Assembly (NCBI RefSeq): GCF_017491605.1 | Contig: NZ_JAFGYY010000035.1 | Span: 1 to 39,153, forward strand | DNA length: 39,153 nucleotides | Source: Pseudomonas sp. 30_B | GTDB lineage: Bacteria > Pseudomonadota > Gammaproteobacteria > Pseudomonadales > Pseudomonadaceae | Direction of reading: 5' to 3' | In this document: piece after piece, positions 8,498 through 16,193 of the stretch | Numbering within the stretch: the stretch's first letter is position 1 | How the letters are laid out: every line of letters begins with the position of its first letter | The notes under the pieces: model-generated | Database searches by the model: none | What the model was told of the DNA's origin: nothing | Seen by the model: the letters and a program-made list of their open reading frames with translations, nothing else | Position numbers and translations under genes: made by a program

Positions 8498-9058
8498 ATG
8501 AGCGACAACCCTCTCTGGCAAGCCCTCGGCCAACACTGGAAATGGATTGCCCTGCGTGGCGTGGCGGCAGTGATCTTCGGCGTACTGGCGATCGCCTGGC
8601 CGGCCATCGCCCTGACCGTGCTGGTCCTGGTCTGGGGCGCCTACGCCTTCGTCGACGGCGTGTTCACCCTGCTCGCCGCCGCACGCATGCGCGAATCGGG
8701 CCGGCCGATCTGGCCGCTGGTGCTGGTCGGCCTGCTGGGCGTCATCGCGGGGCTGGTGGCGTTCTTCTGGCCAGCGCTGACGGCGCTGGGCCTGCTCATG
8801 CTGATCGCCGCCTGGGCGCTGGTCACTGGCGTGCTGCAGATCATCGCGGCGATCCGCCTGCGCAAGGCATTGGCCAACGAATTGTGGCTGGGTCTTTCCG
8901 GGGCGCTGTCGGTGCTGTTCGGCGTCCTGATGATCGCCAACCCCGGTGCCGGCGCGGTGGCGGTGGCCTGGGTGATCGGCGCCTATGCGGTGTTCTTCGG
9001 CGTGATGCTGGTGCTGCTCGCCCTGCGCCTGCGCAAGACCTCGACCTTCAATGCCTGA
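8498..9058 (+). CDS. HdeD-family membrane protein (DUF308)
   Basis: Inner-membrane protein of 186 residues built of about six hydrophobic helices arranged as DUF308 repeats, as in HdeD, an acid-resistance membrane protein of E. coli. Repeated VxxxGxxxxxWPxxxLxxL patterns occur near residues 23-45 and 78-105. The ATG at 8498 has GTGGAGA upstream and gives a length close to the family norm (about 185-190); the in-frame ATGs further upstream are not needed. It overlaps the following small gene by 8 bp, suggesting co-translation. Biochemical function unknown. Confidence 0.82.
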   Translation: MSDNPLWQALGQHWKWIALRGVAAVIFGVLAIAWPAIALTVLVLVWGAYAFVDGVFTLLAAARMRESGRPIWPLVLVGLLGVIAGLVAFFWPALTALGLLMLIAAWALVTGVLQIIAAIRLRKALANELWLGLSGALSVLFGVLMIANPGAGAVAVAWVIGAYAVFFGVMLVLLALRLRKTSTFNA

Positions 9059-9233
9059 GCGGGACTGGTGCCTGCTGCGCCTGGACGACAACGGCAACCG
9101 CTTCGTCATGCGCCGCCAGCTGACCCGCGACGAGGCCGAGGCCCTGGCGCGGAACTACCAGGCGCGCGGGCACAAGCAGACGTACTGGGCGGAGCGGGAG
9201 CAGCCGCCGTCTTGCGAGCGTCCGCGGGAATGA
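9051..9233 (+). CDS. Small conserved-type hypothetical protein
   Basis: A 60-residue hydrophilic protein beginning MPERDWCLLRLDDNGNRF, with no signal peptide or TM segment. Its start overlaps the last codons of the hdeD-like gene, a typical coupled arrangement. The central part (RDEAEALARNYQARGHKQTYW) has coding-like composition and reads as a compact alpha/beta fold. Similar short proteins are common in Pseudomonas genomes, as far as I recall, but I know no function. Confidence 0.6.
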   Translation: MPERDWCLLRLDDNGNRFVMRRQLTRDEAEALARNYQARGHKQTYWAEREQPPSCERPRE

Positions 9234-9301
9234 CGGCACTCTGCACCGCAGCATGAACGTAGGGTGCTCCGGGGTCGACCATGGAGCTACCGATGAACAC
9301 A

Positions 9302-9340
9302 GTGCATCGGCGTACAACCGCGAACGGTTGTACGCCCTAC
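9302..9340. repeat. REP-like palindrome, type B, copy 1
   Basis: A 12-bp perfect stem (GGCGTACAACCG at 9309-9320 with its complement at 9325-9336), loop CGAA, ending in CCCTAC. The 39-nt block is identical to 17462-17500. A degenerate opposite end (GTAGGGTGC) lies at about 9260. Confidence 0.85.
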
Positions 9341-10791
9341 CGCCACACCTTGCGCAGCGCCTTGAGCGCTTCGGCGATCCGCGCCTCGGGTACCGCCGCG
9401 AAACCCAGTACCAGTCCGGCGCGTTGGTCTTCCGGCTCTGCGGACTCCGGCAGCCAGTAGTCGCTCAGCGCATTCACCTCTACCCCCACGGCCAGCGCAC
9501 GCTGCACCAGTTCACGTTCGCGCTCGCGGCTGTCGACCCGCACGCACAGGTGCAAGCCCGCTTCCACCGTCGGCATCGGAGCGCAGCCGGCCACTTCCGG
9601 CCAGCCCCGCAGCAAGGCATCGCGCCGGCTGCGCGCCGCCCGGCGCATGCGGCGGACATGACGCTGGAAATGCCCTTCGGCGATGAAGTCCGCCATCACC
9701 CGCTGGGTGCCGACTTCCGAATGCCGCACGTCCAGCGCGCGGCGGCGGGCGAAGGCCTGCGCCAGCGCCGGCGGGACCACGAGGTAGCCCAGGCGCAGCG
9801 CGGGAAAGGCGATCTTGCAGAAGGTACCGACGTAGAGCACCCGGTCATGCCGGTCCAGCGCCGCCAGCGGCATCAACGGCGTACCGCTGTAGCGGTACTC
9901 GCCATCGTAGTCATCCTCGACGATCCAGCCGCCACTGCGCTCGGCCCACTCCAGCAGCTCCAGGCGCCGCGCCAGCGACAGGGTCACCCCGGTCGGGTAC
10001 TGGTGCGAGGGCGTGACGTAGACCAGCCGGCAGTCCGGCAACTGCTCCAGCTGCGCCGTGCACAGGCCATCGGCATCCACCGGCACGCCATGCAGGTGCG
10101 CACCGGCCGTGGCGAAGGCGTGGCCGGCGGCACGGTAGCCGGGATTCTCGATGGCCGCGCCATCGCCCTCGGCCAGCAGCACCTGGGCGCACAGCGCGAT
10201 GCCCTGCTGGGCGCCGCTGGTGATGATGATCTGCCCGGCGTCGCAGTGCAGGCCGCGCGTGCTGCGCAGGTAGGCGGCGACCAGTTCGCGCAGGCGTTGT
10301 TCGCCCGCCGGGTCGCCGTAGCCCAGGCAATCCAGCGGCGGGTCGCGCCAGAAGCGCGCCTGCAGCCGCGCCCAGGTATCGAAGGGAAACAGGTCGAAGG
10401 CCGGCACGCCAACGCGGAAGGCACGGGGCGCGCCGGTGGGCGGCAGCGGCAGATGATGCTTCGCCAGGCGCTCCAGCGACGGCGCATCCGGGCTGCGCGC
10501 CTCGCCGCGCGCGGTGTCCACCGACGGCTGCACCCGCTCGGCCACATAGGTGCCGTCACCCGTACGCCCCTCGATGTAGCCCTCCGCGTAGAGCTGCTCG
10601 TAGGCACGCACCACGGTATTGCGCGAAACCCCCAGTGACGCCGCCAGGTCGCGGCTCGCCGGCAACCGCGAACGCGCCGCCAGGCGCCCGTCGAGGATGC
10701 GCTCGCGAAGGGCCTGGAACAGTTGCACACCCAACGGCCGCGCGGGATCGAGAAGGATGCCGGAAGGGTTGAAAGGCAGCGGGACACTCAT
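9337..10791 (-). CDS. MocR-family (GntR/aminotransferase) PLP-dependent regulator
   Basis: Transcription factor of 484 residues with an N-terminal GntR winged helix (about residues 18-85, including SRNTVVRAYEQLYAEGYIEGR) joined to a fold-type I aminotransferase domain. The PLP-binding Lys is about residue 326 in GTFCKIAFPALRLGY, and EDDYDGEYRY supplies the cofactor Asp/Tyr region. MocR regulators bind PLP and often control a neighbouring divergent gene; here that would be the GNAT gene at 10910. The start MSVPLPF is preferred as the usual length; an upstream in-frame ATG at 10839 is possible. Ligand and target pathway are unknown. Confidence 0.87.
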   Translation of the reverse strand: MSVPLPFNPSGILLDPARPLGVQLFQALRERILDGRLAARSRLPASRDLAASLGVSRNTVVRAYEQLYAEGYIEGRTGDGTYVAERVQPSVDTARGEARSPDAPSLERLAKHHLPLPPTGAPRAFRVGVPAFDLFPFDTWARLQARFWRDPPLDCLGYGDPAGEQRLRELVAAYLRSTRGLHCDAGQIIITSGAQQGIALCAQVLLAEGDGAAIENPGYRAAGHAFATAGAHLHGVPVDADGLCTAQLEQLPDCRLVYVTPSHQYPTGVTLSLARRLELLEWAERSGGWIVEDDYDGEYRYSGTPLMPLAALDRHDRVLYVGTFCKIAFPALRLGYLVVPPALAQAFARRRALDVRHSEVGTQRVMADFIAEGHFQRHVRRMRRAARSRRDALLRGWPEVAGCAPMPTVEAGLHLCVRVDSRERERELVQRALAVGVEVNALSDYWLPESAEPEDQRAGLVLGFAAVPEARIAEALKALRKVWR

Positions 10792-10816
10792 GGAGGGCGA
10801 ATTCCGAAGGGGCGGC

Positions 10817-10886
10817 AATGGTTCCTTTGATTTCACCATGAATGGCTCTTTAGCAGAACCATTTCCCGGCCTAGGCTGGAACCATT
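10817..10886. promoter_or_regulatory. Operator cluster between the MocR gene and the GNAT gene
   Basis: Four copies of one 8-mer occur in the divergent promoter: AATGGTTC (10817-10824), AATGGCTC (10841-10848), GAACCATT (10856-10863) and GAACCATT (10879-10886). The first two are direct and the last two are inverted relative to them. MocR regulators such as PdxR and GabR are known to bind combined direct and inverted repeats in the divergent promoter, so this is the probable binding region. Confidence 0.7.
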
Positions 10887-10909
10887 CCAACGCACACAAG
10901 GCCGTCACC

Positions 10910-11359
10910 ATGTCCTCCGCTGTCGAGATCCGCCCGATCACCGCTGACGATCACGCCGTCTGGCTGCCGCTCTGGCAGGGTTACCAGCGCTTCTACAAGA
11001 CCACCATCGATGAGGCCACCAGCGCCGTGACCTGGCAGCGCTTCCTCGACCCGGCCGAGCCGATGCACGCCGCCCTCGCCTGGCGCGACGGCGAGGCCAT
11101 CGGCATGGTGCACTTCATCTACCACCGCTCCTGCTGGACCCAGGGCGACTACGTCTACCTGCAGGACCTGTTCGTCGCCGAAGGCCAGCGTGGCGGCGGC
11201 ATCGGTGCGACGCTGATCGAGCACGTCTATGCCGACGCCCGCGCCAACGGCGCCTCGCGGGTGCACTGGCTGACCCACGAGACCAACACCGACGCCATGT
11301 TCCTCTACGACCGGATCGCCGACCGCTCCGGTTTCGTCCAGTACCGCAAAATCATCTGA
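10910..11359 (+). CDS. GNAT-family N-acetyltransferase
   Basis: Cytoplasmic acetyltransferase of 149 residues with a complete GNAT fold: beta-4 YLQDLFVAEGQRGGGIGATLIEHVYADA carries the acetyl-CoA pyrophosphate loop (Q/R-x-x-G-x-G/A variant, about residues 93-103), and NTDAMFLYDRIADRSGFVQYRK is the C-terminal strand-helix. The ATG at 10910 follows the MocR operator cluster and gives a normal N-terminus (VEIRPITADD). Divergence from the MocR gene suggests it is the regulated target. The acceptor substrate is not predictable. It lies 13 bp upstream of a second GNAT gene, likely in one transcript. Confidence 0.87.
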   Translation: MSSAVEIRPITADDHAVWLPLWQGYQRFYKTTIDEATSAVTWQRFLDPAEPMHAALAWRDGEAIGMVHFIYHRSCWTQGDYVYLQDLFVAEGQRGGGIGATLIEHVYADARANGASRVHWLTHETNTDAMFLYDRIADRSGFVQYRKII

Positions 11360-11372
11360 CCCGGAGCGCCCC

Positions 11373-12053
11373 ATGAACGACCAGCCCCTGCTGAACTGGC
11401 GCCCCGCCGCCACCCCCGAAAAACGCGTCCTGCCCGGCCGCTACGTCAACCTGGTGCCGCTGGATGTCGCCACCCATGGCGACGACCTGTGGGCAGCCCT
11501 GCAAGGCCCGGATTCCGATCCGCTGCTCTGGGACTACCTGCCCTACGGTCCCTTCCCCGAGCGCGCGCCGTTCGACGCCTGGCTCGCCGACAATGCCGCC
11601 AGCGCCGACCCGATGTTCTTCGCCGTGATCGACCGCGTCAGCGGCCGCGCGGTGGGCCTGCTCAGCTTCCTGCGGATATTCCCCAAGGACGGCAGCATCG
11701 AGATCGGCCACATCGCCTACGGCCGCGCGATGCAGCGCTCGCCCGCGTCCACCGAGGCGGTCTACCTGCTGGCGCGCTGGGCCTTCGAGATGGGCTACCG
11801 CCGCCTGGAATGGAAATGCAACGCGCTCAACGCCCGTTCCATGCGCGCCGCCGTGCGCCTGGGCTTCACCTTCGAGGGCACCTTCCGCCAGGCCACGGTG
11901 GTCAAGGACCGCAACCGTGACACCGCGTGGTTCTCCATCATCGACAGCGAGTGGCCACGCTGCCAGCAAGCCTTCGAGGCCTGGCTGGCTGCAACCAATT
12001 TCGACGGGGAAGGACGGCAGCGGACGCAGCTGGCGGACCTGCGCCTGCGCTGA
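11373..12053 (+). CDS. GNAT-family acetyltransferase, RimJ/RimL-like
   Basis: A 226-residue protein of the Acetyltransf_3 (RimJ/RimL) type. It shows the N-terminal GRYVNLVPLD strand, a central IGHIAYGRAMQRSPASTEAVYLLARWAF region corresponding to the acetyl-CoA loop and helix, and NALNARSMRAAVRLGFTFEGTFRQ, a strong family hallmark near residues 150-173. Members acetylate ribosomal protein N-termini or small amines; the substrate here is unknown. It lies 13 bp downstream of the other GNAT gene, so the pair is probably co-transcribed under the MocR regulator. Confidence 0.87.
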   Translation: MNDQPLLNWRPAATPEKRVLPGRYVNLVPLDVATHGDDLWAALQGPDSDPLLWDYLPYGPFPERAPFDAWLADNAASADPMFFAVIDRVSGRAVGLLSFLRIFPKDGSIEIGHIAYGRAMQRSPASTEAVYLLARWAFEMGYRRLEWKCNALNARSMRAAVRLGFTFEGTFRQATVVKDRNRDTAWFSIIDSEWPRCQQAFEAWLAATNFDGEGRQRTQLADLRLR

Positions 12054-12134
12054 TCTTTTCATTCTCCGGGAACTGCCCGGCGCGCGGAGGATCGGTGATA
12101 CTGACTCTTTCCCATCGCAGCCCCGGAGACCACC

Positions 12135-13046
12135 ATGAGCAGCGATATCCAGACGCCCCGCGTCGAGCAGGTGCAGGTCGACGAACTGCCCTGCTGGCGC
12201 ATCCACACCGCCCATGGTGAAGCCCTGATCGCCCAGCAGGGCGCGCAATTGCTGAGCTACCAGCCCCACGAGCAGCCGCCGCTGGTGTGGCTGAGCGAGA
12301 CGGCCGAGTTCCGCCACGGCCAGTCCCTGCGCGGCGGCGTGCCGGTCTGCTGGCCCTGGTTCGGCAACCTGGAACGCAACCCGGTGGATGTCCGCACCGC
12401 CTTTACCGGCGACAGCGCCCCGGCCCACGGCCTGGTGCGCAGCGTGGACTGGCAGCTGGACGACATCGCCGACGAACTGGGCGAACTGGCGGTGCACTTC
12501 AGCGTGGACGCCAGCCACGGCCTGCCCGGCTGGCCGCATTCGGCGCGCCTGGAACTGGTGATGCGCTTCGGCGAACGCCTGACCCTGGAAATGACCACCC
12601 ACAACCTCGGCGACAAACCGCTGCCGGTCAGCCAGGCGCTGCACACCTATTTCGCGGTGAGCAACAGCCGCGAGATCGGCATCGACGGCCTGCAGGGCTG
12701 CCGCTACGTCGAAACCCTGGAGAACTGGGAAGAGCGCCAGCAACACGGGCTGGTGCGCATTGCCGGGGAAACCGACCGCATCTACCTGGACGTGGAGAAG
12801 CCCCTGGTGATCCGCGATCCGCTGTGGGAGCGCGGCATCCACATCAAGGCCAGCGGCTCGCGCTCGGCGGTGGTGTGGAACCCCTGGATCGACAAGTCCG
12901 CGCGCCTGTCGCAGTTCCCGGACGATGCCTGGCAGGACATGCTCTGCATCGAGACCGCGCGGGTCTGGGACGACGTGATGAGCGTCGCCCCGGGGCGTAG
13001 CGAGACAATGAAGGTGGAAATCTGGAGCGAGCCGCTCAGCAGTTGA
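12135..13046 (+). CDS. D-hexose-6-phosphate mutarotase (YeaD-like aldose epimerase)
   Basis: A 303-residue galactose-mutarotase-fold enzyme, expected to interconvert alpha and beta anomers of glucose-6-phosphate and related hexose phosphates. Family landmarks: GAQLLSYQPHEQPPLVWLS near residues 36-55, RGGVPVCWPWFG (about 68-79), the active-site-type HGLVR (about 100-104), QALHTYFAVS (about 170-179) and VVWNPW with the catalytic-region Asp further on. Length fits the family (about 290-305). It has a CGGAGACCACC ribosome site. Separated by 81 bp from the GNAT gene, so it may be independently transcribed. Confidence 0.88.
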   Translation: MSSDIQTPRVEQVQVDELPCWRIHTAHGEALIAQQGAQLLSYQPHEQPPLVWLSETAEFRHGQSLRGGVPVCWPWFGNLERNPVDVRTAFTGDSAPAHGLVRSVDWQLDDIADELGELAVHFSVDASHGLPGWPHSARLELVMRFGERLTLEMTTHNLGDKPLPVSQALHTYFAVSNSREIGIDGLQGCRYVETLENWEERQQHGLVRIAGETDRIYLDVEKPLVIRDPLWERGIHIKASGSRSAVVWNPWIDKSARLSQFPDDAWQDMLCIETARVWDDVMSVAPGRSETMKVEIWSEPLSS

Positions 13047-13068
13047 GCGCGCGGCGGTAGCAGATATC

Positions 13069-13139
13069 GTAGGAGCGGACTCTGTCCGCGATAGGCCCGC
13101 AGCGTGCCGGACACCATCGCGGACGGAGTCCGCACCTAC
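13069..13139. repeat. REP pair, GTAGGAGCGGACTC type
   Basis: Two inverted copies of a Pseudomonas REP palindrome, GTAGGAGCGGACTCTGTCCG at the left and its complement ending CACCTAC at the right, lying between the convergent mutarotase and DUF3299 genes. The transcript could fold into a large hairpin. Confidence 0.85.
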
Positions 13140-13160
13140 GCAAGATTCGCGACGCGGTGG

Positions 13161-13703
13161 TTACAGATCGCTCTCCTCCACCGGCCGCACCTTGGCGTCG
13201 TCGATGGCGTAGGCCGCATCGGCCAGGTCATTGCTGACCTTCTCGACCTTCAGCGTACCGCTGACCCAGATCGGGCTGTAGATATCGTCGAGCTTGATGC
13301 CCTTGGGGTAGCGCACCAGCACGATCTGGTTCGGCGGCGGCGGCGGCACGTGGATGCAGGCGCCCGGATAGGGCACCAGGAAGAATTCGGTGACACGGCC
13401 CTTGGCATCGTTCTCCAGCGGCACCGGGTAGCCGCCCAGGCGCAACGCCTTGCCATTCAGCGCGGCGACTGTCCTGGTGGAATACATCACCTGCGGCAGC
13501 TTCTTGTCGCGCTGCTTCAGGCCACCCTTGTTGGTAAAGGTGCCGTTGGCCTCGGGGCCGTTGTGGGTGATTTCCGGCATGTCCTCCAGCGCCTTGCGGT
13601 CGCTCGGCGGCATCAGGGACAGCCAGTCGGTTTCGGGAAGTTCGGCGGCGGATGCCAGGGACGTCAGCAGCACCAGGCTGCAGGCAAGCAATGTACGGCG
13701 CAT
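13161..13703 (-). CDS. Exported DUF3299 protein
   Basis: A 180-residue protein with an N-terminal signal peptide (MRRTLLACSLVLLTSLASAA, cleavage after about residue 20), so probably periplasmic. The mature part carries the DUF3299 hallmarks: LRLGGYPVPLE, FFLVPYPGACIHVPPPPPNQ (with a conserved Cys followed by a proline run) and SPIWVSGTL near the C-terminus. Function unknown for the family. The start at MRRTLL is chosen because it begins the signal peptide; a 20-codon upstream extension reads through repeat DNA. Confidence 0.83.
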   Translation of the reverse strand: MRRTLLACSLVLLTSLASAAELPETDWLSLMPPSDRKALEDMPEITHNGPEANGTFTNKGGLKQRDKKLPQVMYSTRTVAALNGKALRLGGYPVPLENDAKGRVTEFFLVPYPGACIHVPPPPPNQIVLVRYPKGIKLDDIYSPIWVSGTLKVEKVSNDLADAAYAIDDAKVRPVEESDL

Positions 13704-13750
13704 CGTGGACTCGAAAGGCCCGGTGGGGCACGGACGGGAAGGTCTTCCAG

Positions 13751-13780
13751 CGCCCTCCCCCATTGCGGGAGAGGGCTGGA
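13751..13780. repeat. Degenerate CCCTCTCCC-type palindrome
   Basis: A CCCTCCCCCATTGCGGGAGAGGG inverted repeat between the DUF3299 and GlsB genes, a short relative of the longer elements at 20331, 22201, 25724 and 28502. Confidence 0.6.
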
Positions 13781-13788
13781 AATCACCG

Positions 13789-14034
13789 TCAATTCTTCTT
13801 GATCAGACCGTAAATGACCAGCAGGACGATGGCGCCGATCACCGCGCCGATGAAGCCCGCCGCCTGGCCCACGGCGTAGATGCCCAGCGCCTGGCCGCCG
13901 TAGGTGGCCAACAGCGAGCCGCCGATGCCGATCAGGATGGTCATGATCCAGCCCATGCTGTCGTCGCCCGGCTTCAGAAAGCGCGCGACGAGCCCGACGA
14001 TCAGGCCGATGACGATGGTTCCGATTAAGCCCAT
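13789..14034 (-). CDS. GlsB/YeaQ/YmgE-family stress-response membrane protein
   Basis: An 81-residue integral membrane protein (transglycosylase-associated protein family) with three hydrophobic segments: IGTIVIGLIVGLVARFL, MGWIMTILIGIGGSLLATYGG and AGFIGAVIGAIVLLVIYGLI, ending IKKN. Glycine-rich helices with the GWIMTILIGIGGSLLA motif are characteristic. The family is often induced by general stress; the mechanism is not known. The start at 14034 is preceded by AAGGAGACTGTC, a good ribosome site; the longer in-frame upstream extension is not conserved-like. Confidence 0.88.
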   Translation of the reverse strand: MGLIGTIVIGLIVGLVARFLKPGDDSMGWIMTILIGIGGSLLATYGGQALGIYAVGQAAGFIGAVIGAIVLLVIYGLIKKN

Positions 14035-14177
14035 GACAGTCTCCTTGTGGATTGAGCGCGATGGGTTCGCGCTTGTCATGGGACAGTGTAGAAAACGCCG
14101 ACGTTCCCTGTTCGGGACGCAGGCCAGAGCAACTGGCGGCATAGCGCGACGCGCGCACGGATGCACCAGGCGGGCAG

Positions 14178-14207
14178 AAAAAAGCCGCGTCGGTGATTGA
14201 CGCGGCT
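14178..14207 (-). terminator. Intrinsic terminator of purEK
   Basis: On the minus strand, a 9-bp stem AGCCGCGTC / GACGCGGCT with a 7-nt loop is followed by TTTTTT. It lies about 30 bp after the purK stop. Confidence 0.9.
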
Positions 14208-14236
14208 CCTTTCAAAGCACCGTGACCGGCAGGCCG

Positions 14237-15322
14237 TCAGCCCTTGGCGATCAGCGCCTCGACCTCGGCGATACGCGCCTTCAGCGTCGGCAGGTCAGCG
14301 CTGCGCAGGGTGGCATGGCCGACCTTGCGCCCGGCCTTGAAGGCCTTGCCGTAGTGGTGCAGGTGGCAGTCGGCGATGTTCAGTACATCAGCCACCGGCG
14401 GCACTTCGCCGATGAAGTTGAGCATGGCGCTCTCGCCCACCTTGGCGGTGGAACCCAGCGGCAGGCCGGCAACGGCGCGCAGATGGTTCTCGAACTGGCT
14501 GCACTCGGCACCTTCGATGGTCCAGTGCCCGGAGTTGTGCACGCGCGGGGCGATCTCGTTGGCCTTCAGGCCGCCGTCGACCTCGAAGAACTCGAAGGCC
14601 ATCACACCGACGTACTGCAGCTTGTCCAGCACGCGGCCGACGTAGTCCTCGGCCAGCGCCTGCAGCGGGTGGTCGGTGCTCGCCACGGACAGGCGCAGGA
14701 TGCCGTTCTCGTGGGTGTTGTGGACCAGCGGGTAGAAGCGGGTCTCGCCGTCGCGGGCGCGTACCGCCACCAGCGAGACTTCGCCGGTGAAGGGCACGAA
14801 GCCTTCGAGGATGCAGGGCACGCTGCCCAGCTCGGCGAAGGCGCCGGTCACGTCCTCGGGCTTGCGCAGGACCTTCTGTCCCTTGCCGTCGTAGCCCAGG
14901 GTGCGGGTCTTCATTACTGCCGGCAGGCCGATGCTGGCCACGGCGGCGTCGAGGTCGGCCTGGGACTGCACGTCGGCGAAGGCCGGGGTGGGAATCCCCA
15001 GGTCCTTGAACATGGACTTCTCGAACCAGCGGTCACGGGCAATGCGCAGCGACTCGGCGTTCGGGTAGACCGGCACGAACTGCGACAGGAAGGCCACGGT
15101 CTCGGCCGGCACGCTCTCGAACTCGAAGGTCACCAGGTCGACTTCATCGGCCAGCTGGCGCAGGTGCTCCTGGTCGCTGTAGTCGGCGCGAATGTGTTCG
15201 CCCAGCGCTTGCGCGCAGGCGTCCGGCGCCGGATCGAGGAAGGCGAAGTTCATGCCCAGCGGCGTACCCGCCAGGGACAACATGCGGCCGAGCTGACCGC
15301 CACCGATGACACCGATTTTCAT
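14237..15322 (-). CDS. purK: 5-(carboxyamino)imidazole ribonucleotide synthase
   Basis: A 361-residue ATP-grasp enzyme of purine biosynthesis, converting AIR with ATP and bicarbonate to N5-CAIR. The N-terminal GVIGGGQLGRMLSLAG (residues 4-19) is the PurK signature; MKTRTLGYDGKGQ carries ATP-grasp lysines, and ANEIAPRVHNSGHWTIEGAECSQFENH is the conserved C-terminal active-site segment. Length is normal. It follows purE with a 57-bp gap in a purE-purK operon and ends in a clear terminator. Confidence 0.97.
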   Translation of the reverse strand: MKIGVIGGGQLGRMLSLAGTPLGMNFAFLDPAPDACAQALGEHIRADYSDQEHLRQLADEVDLVTFEFESVPAETVAFLSQFVPVYPNAESLRIARDRWFEKSMFKDLGIPTPAFADVQSQADLDAAVASIGLPAVMKTRTLGYDGKGQKVLRKPEDVTGAFAELGSVPCILEGFVPFTGEVSLVAVRARDGETRFYPLVHNTHENGILRLSVASTDHPLQALAEDYVGRVLDKLQYVGVMAFEFFEVDGGLKANEIAPRVHNSGHWTIEGAECSQFENHLRAVAGLPLGSTAKVGESAMLNFIGEVPPVADVLNIADCHLHHYGKAFKAGRKVGHATLRSADLPTLKARIAEVEALIAKG

Positions 15323-15379
15323 GGTTCGAGCCTGTGCTTGCTGACACTGTTCGGGGGCGCCGCGCGGACGCCCTGTTAC

Positions 15380-15871
15380 TCACGCGTCGCGCGGGTCCGG
15401 ATTGTCCAGGACCGTTTCGGTCTGGATGGTGCGGAACTCTTTCAGCGCCTCGTGATACTTCGGGTACTTGCCGCCCAGGATGCTGGCGGCCAGCAGTGCG
15501 GCGTTGGTAGCGCCGGCCTTGCCGATGGCCAGGGTGGCGACCGGAACGCCCGCCGGCATCTGCACGATGGACAGCAGCGAGTCGACACCCGAGAGCATGG
15601 AGGACTGCACCGGCACGCCGAGCACCGGCAGGTGGGTCTTGGCGGCGCACATGCCCGGCAGGTGGGCGGCACCGCCGGCGCCGGCGATGATCACTTCGAT
15701 GCCGCGGCCATCGGCCTCTTCGGCGTACTGGAACAGCAGGTCCGGGGTGCGGTGGGCGGAAACCACCTTCACTTCGTACGGAATGCCGAGCTTGTCCAGC
15801 ATGTCCGCGGTGTGGCTCAGGGTGCTCCAGTCGGATTTGGAACCCATGATCACGCCAACCAGTGCGCTCAT
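15380..15871 (-). CDS. purE: N5-carboxyaminoimidazole ribonucleotide mutase
   Basis: A 163-residue class I PurE that moves the carboxylate of N5-CAIR to give CAIR. GSKSDWSTL (residues 10-18), VVSAHRTPD (about 40-48) and GAGGAAHLPGMCA are the conserved active-site segments. The start at MSALVGVIMGSKSD matches the family and has GAGAGGCACGACG upstream. It is the first gene of purEK. Its leader contains a 10-bp inverted repeat (15917-15945). Confidence 0.97.
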   Translation of the reverse strand: MSALVGVIMGSKSDWSTLSHTADMLDKLGIPYEVKVVSAHRTPDLLFQYAEEADGRGIEVIIAGAGGAAHLPGMCAAKTHLPVLGVPVQSSMLSGVDSLLSIVQMPAGVPVATLAIGKAGATNAALLAASILGGKYPKYHEALKEFRTIQTETVLDNPDPRDA

Positions 15872-15916
15872 CGTCGTGCCTCTCTCAAGTGCGCTCTTGT
15901 GCGCGTCAGAAACCAA

Positions 15917-15945
15917 CAAGCCACGCTCGTCGGAGGCGTGGCTTG
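15917..15945 (-). promoter_or_regulatory. Hairpin in the purE leader
   Basis: A perfect 10-bp inverted repeat (CAAGCCACGC / GCGTGGCTTG) with a 9-nt loop, followed on the minus strand by TTGGTTT, between a possible -10 (TATACT at 15989-15994) and the purE start. It resembles a weak terminator or attenuator placed before purE. Confidence 0.5.
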
Positions 15946-16087
15946 TGCGTGGCCAAACCGGCGGGCAGTGCCGGCTTGAAGGCGGCGCAGTATACCGCAA
16001 AGGGCACGCCGGGGTGCACCCACCATGACCGTCTGTCCCGATTTCGTCATTTCCCCGTGCAGGAGTGACTGACGACTTCGGAAAAGC

Positions 16088-16101
16088 TTGCTTCAACTCA
16101 A
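16088..16101. promoter_or_regulatory. Degenerate FNR/Anr-like box upstream of adhA
   Basis: TTGCTTCAACTCAA keeps 8 of the 10 fixed positions of the TTGAT-N4-ATCAA dyad, about 93 bp before the adhA start. Fermentative-type alcohol dehydrogenases are often under oxygen control, but a match this weak may be chance. Confidence 0.3.
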
Positions 16102-16193
16102 GGTGGCTTCGCCTCAGAGGAACAGACTCGTCTGACATCTTCCTGTTCCTGCCCGGATTGGGCAGGCCCCTCCCCCTTCAAGGAGCGAGTGCA

